From Glomus cerebriforme (taxonomy: Eukaryota; Glomeromycota; Glomeromycetes; Glomerales; Glomeraceae), in NCBI GenBank assembly GCA_003550305.1, contig QKYT01000182.1, positions 163,505-191,390 on the forward strand: DNA of 27,886 bases. The letters run 5' to 3'. Both the position numbers and the translations under genes were made by a program. Positions 1 through 9,520 of the stretch are shown in pieces. The notes under the pieces are model-generated. The model had not been told where the DNA came from. It saw only the letters and a list, made by a program, of their open reading frames with translations, and made no database searches. How positions within the stretch are numbered: position 1 is the stretch's first letter; every line of letters begins with the position of its first letter.

Positions 1-329
1 AAATTTGTATGTAAGTAGATTTGAACTGCCAAATAACTTTACTTAATCTTAAAGAGGCTTTTTACTTATTATTAAAGTGTTGAAATTACATCTGAAATCA
101 AAAATAGAAAATCTGAAAGTTATTATTTCATTTTAAAAGTTTTCTAAAGCTAAAATATACACAAAAAATAGTAAAAAAGTTTTAGCAAATATTCTTAAAA
201 AAAAAAAAAAGAACAAATTACTTATTATTTTAAAGTATAAAACTAAAATCCAGTTCAAAAGAAAGAAAAAAGAAAAAAGAAAAGAAACAAAAAATAAATA
301 TAATGTTTACATACTATATTTATACTAAA
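1..329. other. AT-rich intergenic DNA, no gene seen
   Basis: Very AT-rich sequence with poly-A and purine-rich runs (for example near 195-215 and 262-300). I see no open frame, RNA gene or clear repeat unit here. Confidence 0.6.
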
Positions 330-1480
330 ATATAATATAAAATTGGAACAAAAAAAGGGGCCACTCTTTCCCAAAAAATTTTTTCCAAATTTTTTATGAA
401 ACAAAAACACAATCTGGAGGCTTCGTTCACTATGGTGACAGCCCTCAGGATCTTAAGAAAAATGCTCCTCTTGTTATTTAACGTTTAATAATATAGTTTA
501 GGTTGTTTGCGTATTATTATTTTAAATATACCCACAATTTTCATTTTACAACTCTTGGATAATGACCTTTAATGATACCCCTGGAGGCGTTTGGTATTCT
601 CAGCTATCAAGTTTTGCACAAGTTTTATCTCTTTGGAGTCAGAAAAGGGAAGTAATGAAAAGTTTTGTAGGGAAAAGAACAATTTTTCTTAACTTTGGGT
701 TCTTGTGAACAAACTGTTTGTAAAGGCTTTGGAGGGGGAGAATTTTTTTTTGGAGTAAAGTTTGGTATTTTTCCTTTAATTACTTTAGGTTTTTTGCGGC
801 TAGATATAGTTGTTTTTCCTAATTTTATTCCTTTTTGTTTGGTTTTGGTTTTGGTTTTATTTTTATTTTTTTAGCGTAGTCTTTGGTTATTTTTTGTTGG
901 TATTTTTCATTTTCTTTTGGGAGATGGGAATACTGGAAAAAATGATCATTTAAGGCTAGTTTGGTATAACTTGTTGTTTGTTTGGCTCTTAAGGAGTTGT
1001 TTGTTTATTTTAAGGGGGGTAACGTGATGATCATTGGGTTTTCTGATGATGTGTCACAGATGGTTATATGGTACTGATTAAATATCGAATCAAATGTTTT
1101 ATCATATTTTCTAGTTGATGTATGTCATAACCGAGAAAATGATAGTATCTCCTGGGTGACATAGAAGAATACTTGTATGCTAATCAGGAGAGTCCCGCTA
1201 GATTATCGCTGTTATTAAATTTAATTCAAGAAATGCAATATCAGTTGATAACAATTGGACTTTTAGTTTAGTTGTTAAGGTAAGCATTCAGTTGGTACGA
1301 GGTCAGGAAGGGTTTAATGAGAATAGATGTAAATAATCTTGGATACAAGTGATACATCTTAAATCTTTTCTTTGCGCAACAAGTTATGCTTTTCTCAATG
1401 TAGAGGGTATATATATGCTTTAACTGTTTATAGCTTGGATTATCTTGTTAGAAATTATTATTAAAGTTATAATAAACTAA
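330..1480 (-). pseudogene. possible decayed coding repeat, unidentified
   Basis: This block is richer in G and T on the plus strand than its surroundings, so the minus strand is rich in C and A, as decayed coding DNA can be. On the minus strand there are Met-less open stretches in different frames: about 82 codons at 625-870, about 60 codons at 825-1004, and about 39 codons between roughly 1075 and 1195. Their translations have fairly complex composition; the first two overlap and are Lys/Pro-rich where they meet. This pattern suggests one reading frame broken by frameshifts and stops. No domain is recognised. The 330-470 end gives me the impression of a sequence repeated often in Rhizophagus-type genomes, which I could not verify. 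It could also be chance open frame in skewed DNA. Confidence 0.3.
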
Positions 1481-2127
1481 ACTCATTTAACTTGTTTTTG
1501 GGAAAAAAAAATATATATAATATAAAATTAGAGGGAAGTAAAATTAAAATTTTTTATTATTAAAATCATCTGAAGTGATTTAATTCAAAAATCACCTGAG
1601 GTGAAATTTAAATTAATTCTTTATATAATAGTTAATTATTTTTTAGACTTTTTATTATTCTTTTTGACAAATTTTTTTTTAATTATTTTTAAATAATTAG
1701 TTATACTTTTTGCTAAAAGTTTTATAATATTAATATTTTTTTAATATAAATAAAACTTTTCTTTAAAAATTTCTTTTAGTTATTCTTATAGTTTAAATTT
1801 AATTTTTTTTAAAAGTTTATTTTTTTTAGAAGTTTTAGAAAAAGGATCATTTTAATATTCATTAAAAGTGAAATTCACTAGAAAGTAATTTTTACTATAT
1901 TATGTGATTTTAATTACATAATTTTATATTTATTAATTTATCAAAGAAATTTGCTTTTTTTAAAACAGAAAAAAGAAACAATTATTTACAAATAATAAAA
2001 AAAAAAAAGAGAAAAATAAAAAATATTAGCATTTGTAACTATCTATTAAACTATTAATAAAAATAATTAATGTAATTAAAATGATAGAAATAAATAAAAC
2101 TTTTAGTATTTAATTAGTAATATATCA
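1481..2127. other. AT-rich intergenic DNA, no gene seen
   Basis: Almost pure A/T with long T and A runs. A short inverted pair lies at about 1567-1603 (a CATCTGAAGTGATTT-like arm facing AAATCACCTGAGGTG). No open frame or RNA gene is visible. Confidence 0.55.
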
Positions 2128-2129
2128 CT

Positions 2130-2650
2130 TACTACATCAGAGTTTGAATTATAATTAGAATAGTTTGAAATATTAGAATTTAAATTTAATTGAAATAACA
2201 GAATTTGAAATTATTAAAAGTTAGAGTTTGTATTGAAGTTTAGAGTTTGAAATTATTAAAAATCAGAATTCGCATTTAAATTTGAAATGTCAGAGTTTGA
2301 AATTATTAAAAGTTAGAGTTTGCATTAGATTTTAAAATATCAGAGTTTAAAATTATTAAAAGTCAGAGTTCATATTAGAGTTTGAAATGTCAGAATTTGA
2401 AATTATAGAATCAGAGTTTGTTTAAATTTAAAATGTCAGAATTTAAAATTATAGAATCAGAGTTTGTTTAAATTTAAAATGTCAGAAATTGAAATTATAG
2501 AGTCAGAATTTACGTTAGAATTTGAAATATTAGAGTTTGAAATTATAGAGTTAGAATTCACATCAGAGTTTGAAATATTAGAATTTGAAATTATTAAAGT
2601 CTCAGTTCATATTGGAATTTGAAATATTAGAATTTGAAATTATTAAGGTC
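2130..2650. repeat. minisatellite, about ten units of 46-50 bp
   Basis: Consecutive units each begin with a variant of CAGAGTTTGAAATTATTAAA and end near GTTTGAAATAT. The unit length drifts between about 46 and 50 bp. Each unit appears to be built from two related half-units of about 24 bp, one containing GTTTGAAATTAT and the other GTTTGCATTAGA or similar. The two most alike neighbours (about 2392-2483) are near-identical 46-bp copies, suggesting recent unit duplication. There is no coding frame through it. Unit boundaries were set by eye. Confidence 0.8.
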
Positions 2651-3600
2651 AAAATTAAAAATGTTAAGAGTTAAAAATAAAAAAATGCTATTATATAAAA
2701 AAACTAAAGAATACAACTATTACAAATTACTATTACTTATAAAATATTAAAGAACAATAGCATAATACTACTATTACTTACAAAATAATAAAAAGAAAGA
2801 AACAAAAAATATGAAAAAAAAATAAAAAAAAATAATCAAATCAGATAAAAATTATCTAATTAAAAATAGTTAATGTTGTTAGGGTTGCCTAAAGTGATTT
2901 GTTTAGATGTATAGGAAATCTAAAAATAAGTGTATATTTTATATATAAGAATAAATATAAATCAGAAAATTGATCAAAGATTTAAATATTCATACAAGTA
3001 ACAGAGAAACACAAAGGTAAAAGTGTATATTTAACTTTAGACTTTATTAATGAGTTAATAGCTAAACTATCTAACTCTATCTAAAACTAGAAAGACTTTG
3101 AGTTAATTAGGTCTAAAACTAAGTGTTTTTATATAAAAATAAATATTAAGAAAATAAAATAAATAATACAAATATAATAAATAAACTAAATATAATAAAT
3201 ATAATAAGTACAATAAATAAAATAAATAAAATAAGTCATATAGGCTAATTTTGCTCATCTTCGATTATGTCACTTGGATCAAAATGTGATATAACACTAA
3301 GCTACCTTAATTTTTTTGCACACGACTATATTTATTATTATTATTTTTGATCTTTTACATAATAATAAATAATAGTTATTTTATTATTTTATTACATTAT
3401 ATTGTAATTTAAGTAAAAAGTCTCGCTTTTGAAGGTGTATATTGAATATCTATTAAAAACTATCAGGATAATTATAGTAAAAACTTCTAGCAAAAAAATA
3501 TTCTATTTATAATTATAAAATATAAGTTATTTAATATTTAAACAATTTTATTTACCAAAAAAAAGCCCACTATTTCATTGGTATGTAATTTCATACTTTT
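2651..3600. other. AT-rich intergenic DNA with short tandem A/T motifs
   Basis: Contains simple (AATA)n/(ATAAA)n-like sequence, most regular at about 3140-3235, and a slightly more complex patch at 2880-2900 and 3240-3310. No open frame above about 60 codons and no RNA gene were recognised. Confidence 0.5.
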
Positions 3601-3621
3601 CTAAGGTTTCTTTAACCTTGC

Positions 3622-3643
3622 AATGAGTTTTTAAAAACTCATT
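3622..3643. repeat. perfect 22-bp palindrome
   Basis: The two 11-bp halves AATGAGTTTTT and AAAAACTCATT are exact reverse complements with no loop. It sits inside a looser inverted arrangement whose outer arms are CACTATT near 3569 and AATAGTG near 3671. It may be the centre of a decayed palindromic element; no function is claimed. Confidence 0.6.
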
Positions 3644-3718
3644 TACAACTCATTTGAAACTTGCGATTTCAATAGTGAAAAACAAGTTTTCTAAGTAATA
3701 ATTGGCCTAAATAAAAGT

Positions 3719-3908
3719 TATCACACATTACCACGTGTTTTGGTAGTGCAGTATAATACTAGTGTAGTAATAATTTATGAATATCACAAAAATTTACTTA
3801 GTGGAACGAGCATAATCAGCCCATATGTTAAATAGATTTAATAGGTAATACCATTTTCACCATTTTCATTTACTGCGCCACATAGTAAGAAATCACATGG
3901 TGATAATA
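3719..3908. repeat. possible degenerate MITE with weak terminal inverted repeats
   Basis: The left edge begins TATCAC and carries GTAGTGCAGTA 29 nt further in. The reverse complement of the right edge begins TATCAC and carries GTGGCGCAGTA at the same spacing, with 9 of 11 bases shared. The intervening bases of the arms do not match well and no target-site duplication is clear, so this is a weak call. Confidence 0.3.
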
Positions 3909-3914
3909 TAAATA

Positions 3915-4140
3915 TAGTCAGACCTTTATATAATTACCCCTTATATAATTACAACTCTTTATAAGTATTTAATTTTAAAAAACAGTTTTAAATCATATCA
4001 AATTACTTCTATACAATCATAAATTAATTATAGTCACTATTATCTCATAATCCACTATCATTTTATAATTCCAAATATATAATTTTTATTAACCTTTATA
4101 TAATCACTATAATTTCAATTATAAAATATTTTTAGCCAGA
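3915..4140. repeat. remnant resembling pogo/Tigger-type transposon ends
   Basis: The left end reads TAGTCAGACCTTTATATAAT and continues with further copies of a (C)CTTATATAATTAC-like motif. The general form CAGTCAGACCTCTATATAAT is what I know from terminal inverted repeats of pogo-class Tc1/mariner elements. Related motifs recur to about 4110, including ACCTTTATATAATCAC. No transposase frame is present, so this would be a non-autonomous copy. The right boundary is uncertain. A similar fragment occurs at 15678-15710. Confidence 0.45.
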
Positions 4141-4328
4141 ATTACGATTAAATTTTCTATTTTTAAAAAGGAAATACTCACATTATAATTTACTAATTTT
4201 TGAGATATTTTTAATTTTAATAAATTAAAAATTGAGATGAAAATTTAAAATTAGGTTGAATCATTGGAAACTTGAATAAAAAAAAGATTATTTTGATAAA
4301 ATAATTTAAAATTTTACCAAATTTGGGG

Positions 4329-4382
4329 TTTGGACAGTTTGGATAGTTCTGGACAAGTTTTGAACTGTCCAAAACTATCCAA
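4329..4382. repeat. hairpin built from GGACAGTT/GGATAGTT motifs
   Basis: TTGGATAGTT (4339-4348) pairs with AACTATCCAA (4373-4382), and inside it GGACA pairs with TGTCC. Another TTGGACAGTT copy lies just upstream and a GGACAAGTCC near-palindrome just downstream (about 4398-4407). It lies about 350 bp before the UDG start codon. It could be a transposon remnant or a transcribed hairpin. Confidence 0.5.
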
Positions 4383-4732
4383 TTCAAAAAACTAATTGGA
4401 CAAGTCCAAAACTCAACAGGTGCAAAATCCTAACACACTAACGCGACCAAAATGTCACGTAAACGTGCATAACTTTCGGGATTTTAATTTGTTTACCGTC
4501 GGAATATTAACCGGCATTCTATTGATATTTTCTAATGCAAAAATTGAAAATATAACTAGATATAACAATATTACACTATCTAATAAGGTTCGTCGTACTA
4601 TTTCAGAAACAAATTGAACCCGGCGTACTACACCCCCTACCTTACAATGGTACCGATTAGGAAATAGATTAATAGAGTCTGTTTATTCAACACAAAATTT
4701 TCATATAGCTGATGTTGCATTAACTATTAACT
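4383..4732 (+). promoter_or_regulatory. upstream region of the uracil-DNA glycosylase gene
   Basis: About 350 bp before the UDG ATG, less AT-rich than the desert upstream, as expected of a promoter or 5' leader. It contains an ACGCGA element near 4441 and an open frame of 73 codons that starts only with TTG, which I do not accept as a gene. An in-frame TAA lies three codons before the UDG ATG, so 4733 is the first usable Met. Confidence 0.4.
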
Positions 4733-5907
4733 ATGTTAACTATCAACAGCAGTTTTACAAACATTCTCTCACGTAATTTTTTCACCACCATGCTCAAACG
4801 TAAAAATACCACTGTTCCTGACAATAATAAAAAACAAAAAGCAACTCTAACACAAAGTTCTCTTTCGTCTTGGGTAAAGATTCAACCACAAGAACAAGAA
4901 CAAACTCTCAATAAGATAAAATTAGAAACCTTATTCAATAAAGTAGGAGAAGAAAATAAAGATTTTTTGAGTTTAGAGATTAAAACTATGAATAGCGAGT
5001 GGCTGAAAGTTTTAAGTGAAGAAATGCAGAAGCCTTATTTTATAAAGGTAGACTAAAACGCGTTTTAATGTAAACTTTATATAATACGCGAACTTGACGC
5101 GTTCTTTAAATTTTTGTTTTAGCTTAAGGAATTTATTCAAAACGAGAAAGCTAATAATAAGAAAATTTTTCCACCCGGTATATGAATAGTTAATATTTAA
5201 TATTTTTTTTATTTATGACATTTAATTATGAGAATATTTATCTAATTTTTTATAATAGAATCGGAAATATATAGTTGGTCGAGATTTACTCCACCATCTT
5301 CGGTCAAAGTTGTTATTATAGGACAAGATCCTTATCACAATGACGGCCAGGCACATGGCTTGTGTTTCAGTGTTCCGCATGGCGTTCCACCGCCACCGTC
5401 ATTGATCAATATATATAACGCCTTGAAAAAAGATATTCCATCATTTAAGATTCCGAAACACGGTAATCTTACTAATTGGACTAAGGCTGGGGTTCTCCTT
5501 TTAAATGCCTCACTCACTGTACGAGCTCATGAAGCAGCAAGTCACAGTGGAAAGGGATGGGAGAAATTTACTGATGCTGTGATACAATATTTAAACGAAA
5601 AAAAGAGTGGATTAGTTTTTATGTTATGGGGAAACCATGCCATCAAAAAAGGAAAAAACATCAACAAAGTAATAATTTTTATTTGATTTTTTTTTTTTTG
5701 ATATTATGTGTCGAGAGCTAAAATTCCTTCTTCCTCCGTTTATTTTTATTTAAGACCAAACATCTCGTTCTGCAAACAGTCCACCCCTCACCATTGTCTG
5801 CTCATCGTGGATTTTTCGAATGTCGTCATTGGTCTAAAGCAAATGAATACTTGAAATCTCGTGGTAAACAAGAAATAGAATGGGATTGTTTAACAGAAAC
5901 TGATTAA
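4733..5907 (+). CDS. UNG1: uracil-DNA glycosylase, family 1 (UNG)
   Basis: Removes uracil from DNA to start base-excision repair. Four exons (4733-5047, 5123-5177, 5259-5668, 5755-5907) give 310 residues, close to human UNG. The frame is closed at every junction. Family motifs are intact: the water-activating loop GQDPYH at residues 145-150, the Pro-rich loop and uracil pocket around HGVPPPPS and LLLNASLTV, and the leucine/HPSPLS loop at 270-275 with catalytic His270. The first 50 residues look like a targeting region. Residues 1-19 are free of acidic residues and include Arg14, as a mitochondrial presequence can be. A second Met at residue 20 is followed by basic clusters (KRK, KKQK) and QSSLSSWV (41-48), which resembles a degenerate PCNA-binding box. 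ACGCGT boxes occur in intron 1. It lies 332 bp before NNF1 on the same strand. Identity is essentially certain; the dual-start idea is inference. Confidence 0.97.
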
Positions 5908-6239
5908 CAAATGACTCAATTTTGTAAATATGAAAACTAGTTATATTTCTAATTCCTTTTTCTTTTTTCTTTTCCTTTTTTTTTCTTTTCTTTTCTTTTT
6001 TTTTGATAATTGGAAACCATTTAATTCTATAATAGTAATTTTTAATATGTATGTATGTATAAATTACTGATAATAAATACAAACGAATAATAAATGAATA
6101 AATGGCACATGAATGACATGATAACATGACATTATGTTACACAATACGTCACTGACGCGTTCTTATAAAATACGACCGCTTGGGTATTTATTTTTAGATA
6201 ATTAAAATTTCTAGTTGGGATTCAGTTAATTAGTCCCTA
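5908..6239 (+). promoter_or_regulatory. UDG-NNF1 intergenic region
   Basis: 332 bp between two plus-strand genes. It holds the UDG 3' end, a long pyrimidine tract on the plus strand (about 5950-6003, broken T/C runs), a short TATG repeat near 6047-6060, and an ACGCGT box at 6155-6160, about 80 bp before the NNF1 ATG. Minus-strand Lys-rich frames across the tract are artefacts of the pyrimidine run. Confidence 0.5.
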
Positions 6240-7273
6240 ATGTCAAAGCGCAGTAGTTCTTCAGAAATTTCCTCAACATCACGTTCAAAAAAAGTCAAAC
6301 AAATGTTAGAAAGCTGTTTAGGGGAAACATTGAACAATTTCAGGTATGTTTATCATAATTACAAAACATATATATATGTTTTTTACTTATATTAACGTAC
6401 AAATTACAAAGTTATGAAAAAGTTGCACAATGCTATCCGACATTAGCTAAGGAACAGCCCGAACGACTCAAACAAGCTCTTGGTCAAGTCAAAGAATTTT
6501 TAAAAACAAATACCGAGGTTGGATTTATCAATTTTTTTAATATGAATCAAATTAGTAATATAACAAATTTTAAAAAATTTAATTTTAAAATCAAAGGAAG
6601 AATTTGAAGCCATTTTAGAACAACGTAATATATTGGAAAAGCTTAATGAACTTGATGATATAATCGCAAAAGCTAAAAAACGACAAAATGATGGACACAA
6701 TCCGCTTCAACCCATGTAGTAAAGTAAAACTTTCTATTAAGATCAACGAAAAAAGGTATATCCATAATAATTGATACACCAATTTTTTTTAAATAATAAA
6801 ATATATATATATACATTAGGAGTAATATTGATCCAAAAACAATCATACGCGCTAAAACATTACCAATTAAATTCGAAGAAAAGAGAAATTTGGAGCGCGA
6901 ATTTTTAAAGGTATATAGCTCGGTTGCGCCCGTTACTCGCCTAATTTTCAAACTTTTAATAATCAGAATCGCTTTTATTCATTTGACCAAATATTTGCTG
7001 ACTTTATTATTTAAAATAGATCAACCATGAAAACGAATCATTAATGTCTGAAATAAGAACCAAAAAAAAACAAATAGATTATTTGACTCAATCGATCCAA
7101 GAAATAATAAAAGAAAATGATAAGGTATGATAATATATTTTCCTTTATTAAATTTTTTTCCTTGAGCATAATGAATATAATTCTTTAATTATTTTATTAA
7201 GGTGGTGGAAGTTGCTACAGAAATTCCAGTTAATGAAATGCAAGACATCGTTGACAATGTTATAAAATTATAA
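6240..7273 (+). CDS. NNF1: kinetochore protein Nnf1 (MIND/Mis12 complex subunit)
   Basis: Nnf1 (PMF1 in animals) is part of the four-subunit MIND/Mis12 complex that links centromeric chromatin to microtubule-binding Ndc80. Six exons (6240-6343, 6412-6517, 6597-6715, 6820-6910, 7020-7124, 7202-7273) give 198 residues, normal for the family. The match rests on the pattern YEKVAQCYPTL near residues 35-46, then EEFEAILEQRN and LEKLNELDDIIAKAKKR around 70-100, which fits what I know of fungal Nnf1. A coiled coil follows at about 126-175. A Ser/Lys-rich tail leads the N-terminus. The exon 3 donor splits the ATG codon of Met110: reading through gives a stop at once, while splicing 6716-6819 restores a long frame, so the intron is needed. 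The stop lies only 159 bp before the PITP gene. Alternative: another small coiled-coil kinetochore protein. Confidence 0.8.
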
Positions 7274-7432
7274 ATAATGAAAATAAACACGTGATTATGT
7301 TCATATCGCACAAAACACAAGACTATTACTATCTTTAGTAAAGTAGCATTATAGTACAATGAAAAAAATTTTTTTCTAATTCAAATTGTTTTTTGTCAAG
7401 GAAGTTTTTTTTAAAAAAAAAAAAAAAATAAA
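7274..7432 (+). promoter_or_regulatory. short promoter region of the PITP gene with CACGTG box
   Basis: Only 159 bp separate the NNF1 stop from the PITP start. CACGTG lies at 7288-7293, in the context ACACGTGATTAT, which recurs upstream of the dynactin gene at 15484-15494. An A-run of about 15 bases lies just before the ATG. Confidence 0.4.
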
Positions 7433-8490
7433 ATGATCATCAAAGAATATAGAGTAATTAATAACTGTACGCGCGACGAGTATCAAGTATGTTGCACTTA
7501 ATACTTTAACTTTTTTTTTGCAACAAAAAATTTTCATTGTTAGATCTCAAAATTTTTAGGTGGCTCAATTATATGCTGTTGTAGAAGCTTCAAAAGAAGA
7601 AACTGGTGCAGGAGAAGGCGTAGAAGTAATTAAGAACGAACCATATGAAAATGCTGAGAGCAAGGGACAATACACATATAAAATATATCATCTTTCTAGG
7701 TATGTGTAATTTAATTATGTAAATCTTAAAAGTATTCATATTAATTTATTTCTTTGTGCTTAGTAAAGTACCTCCAATTATTCGTGCGTTAGCACCGAGC
7801 GGAGCACTTGAATTATACGAGGAGGCATGGAATGCTTACCCTCATTGTAAGACTGTGTTAACCGTAGGTATTAATGAATATTAACACTTACGATTTGAAT
7901 ATGAATTAATGATTTATGATATTTGATAGAATGGATACATGAAGGATAATTTTAAATTGGTTACAGAAACAATGCATGTCGATAACAGTCGTGGTGAAAT
8001 TGATAACGCTTTGAATATTCCTCAAAATTTACTTGAAAAACGAGAAGTTGTAATCATTGATATTGCAAATGATCCCATTGAGTCGAAAGATTATAAAAAG
8101 GATCAAGACCCAACTTTATATCATTCTGAAAAAACAGGTCGAGGTCCATTGAAAGACGATTGGATTAATACAGCTGTACCTAACATGACTTGTTATAAGC
8201 TAGTCACCGTTGAATTTAAATGGTTTGGTATTCAAAATAAAATTGAAAGTTTCATTCAAAATGTTATGCGATCGCTATTCACAAAATTTCACAGACAACT
8301 TTTCTGTTGGACTGATAAATGGTATGGTATGACCATGGATGATATTCGAGCATTAGAAGATAAAACTAAATATGATCTTGATGAGGTATTTCTTCAAATA
8401 GTTATCAGTTTCTTTGTCTAAAATTTGAATATTTTTAAAATAATTTTTTTTTAGTCTCGTGCGGAAGCTTCACTAGCGAAAGAAACGTGA
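7433..8490 (+). CDS. class I phosphatidylinositol transfer protein (PITPalpha/beta-like)
   Basis: Soluble START-like protein that swaps phosphatidylinositol and phosphatidylcholine between membranes and supplies lipid kinases. Five exons (7433-7486, 7560-7699, 7764-7863, 7930-8385, 8455-8490) give 261 residues against about 271 in human PITPalpha. The sequence aligns to animal class I PITPs throughout: the KEYRV start, [28 protein letters not shown], and [12 protein letters not shown] with TMDDIR near the end. Residues equivalent to the inositol-headgroup contacts Thr59, Lys61 and Asn90 of PITPalpha are kept as Thr57, Lys59 and Asn88. The membrane-inserting Trp-Trp pair is Trp196-Phe197, so one Trp is replaced. 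The C-terminal tail is shorter than in animals. Budding yeast does this job with the unrelated Sec14 fold, so an animal-type PITP is a lineage marker. Confidence 0.96.
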
Positions 8491-8838
8491 GAATTGAAAC
8501 ATAAAATCTCATTGAATAAAAACATTCTATGAAATCATTGATTATAATTTCGCAGATTTTAATATTTATTCTTTCATTCTTCCTATAAAGATATAATCAA
8601 TTGTCGTAATAAATTATACAAATATACGATCAAATAAATAAATGTTAATTGTTTTAATAATTCGTGTTCAACAAAAAAAACAATAATAATTAGGAACGTT
8701 ACTAACGTTCCTCTCGTTAAATGCTCTCTTCTTTTATAGCTTAATTATTTAACTCCCAATAATGCAAATGCTTAATTTCATTAACGTTAATATTACAAAA
8801 AATAATGTATGTATTATTATACGTTATCAATCGCTAAT
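8491..8838. other. convergent 3' region between PITP and KSH1
   Basis: 348 bp between genes that end toward each other. It is AT-rich and would hold both 3' UTRs and both polyadenylation regions. A near-inverted pair AGGAACGTTACTAACGTTCCT lies at 8692-8712 (AGGAACGTTA facing TAACGTTCCT), a small hairpin of possible 3'-end relevance. No further gene is visible. Confidence 0.5.
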
Positions 8839-9263
8839 TTACTCCAAAAGTATACTAATTGCCATGGCAATACAAGCCAATGAGACATACGGACTCAATC
8901 GCTCTCCTAAATATATTAAAGTATGTTTAGTAAAAAATTTGACATAAATTTCATTTAAAAAAAAATTTCTACCAATTCTTGCAGCCTTCCAAAATAAACC
9001 CAGTACTCTAAAATATATCGGGAAAGAGTGTTTTAACATAATTTGAACGTTCGATCAAAAAAAACATTAATTTTAAACAATACCCTGTCTTGTTTCTATC
9101 GAGAAGAGTAGGTGCCTGAGCTTTAACAAAAGTACAGGTACAAATGGCTAATAAAATCACAAGTAACAAACTTTGGAAATTAAATAATGCCGACTAGAAG
9201 AAAGAACGAACATTTTAATAAACTCATGTTCTAACACTTCAAAACTTTTTGTTAACATACCAT
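8839..9263 (-). CDS. KSH1: protein Kish (TMEM167/Ksh1), early secretory pathway
   Basis: Kish is a tiny conserved membrane protein needed for early steps of secretion in the ER-Golgi region. Four coding exons on the minus strand (9261-9263, 9084-9193, 8973-9007, 8839-8906) give 71 residues; the human protein has 72. Hallmarks are LFNFQSLL at the N-terminus, LLDRNKTG at about 31-38, [15 protein letters not shown] at about 43-57 and a hydrophobic C-terminal segment. The first transmembrane segment spans about residues 6-25 and the second about 54-70. The first coding exon contains only the ATG, followed at once by the donor GTATGT. The next exon starts exactly at Ser2, as family alignment requires. 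It is tail-to-tail with PITP and shares a 257-bp gap with the dynactin 3' end. Confidence 0.95.
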
Positions 9264-9520
9264 TTTTCTAAAAGAAGCTTTTACTTAATACTAGGTGACG
9301 ATCACCGTGGTTTGATAAATAGAAAGATCGACATCCTCATTATTTATTTTAAAAAAAAATTTATTGAGATTATGAATATGAATAATAATAAATTTTTTTT
9401 TTCAATCAACCTAATAAATACAAATTCTATCATAATTAACCAAATTGAAAAATAAAAATTTTGACTTCTGAGACTCAAAATATTTTATGTTAATGAAAAT
9501 GCAATACATTAAAACAATTA

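Noticed and set aside
1020..1080. Possible box C/D snoRNA (GTGATGA at about 1024 and CTGA near 1075)
   Set aside because: No terminal stem flanks the boxes and the spacing gives no convincing guide region.
4396..4617. 73-codon open frame with a hydrophobic segment upstream of UDG
   Set aside because: It starts only with TTG, has no ATG or recognised domain, and lies in the UDG promoter/leader next to a hairpin.
5834..6127. 97-codon minus-strand frame rich in Lys and Glu
   Set aside because: It is the complement of the UDG last exon plus a T/C run; the composition is an artefact of the pyrimidine tract.
6673..6951. 92-codon minus-strand frame across NNF1
   Set aside because: It overlaps NNF1 exons and introns antisense, with no recognisable domain.
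9249..9455. 68-codon plus-strand frame between KSH1 and dynactin
   Set aside because: Low-complexity Asn/Ile/Lys translation of AT-rich DNA spanning the KSH1 start region; no support for a gene.
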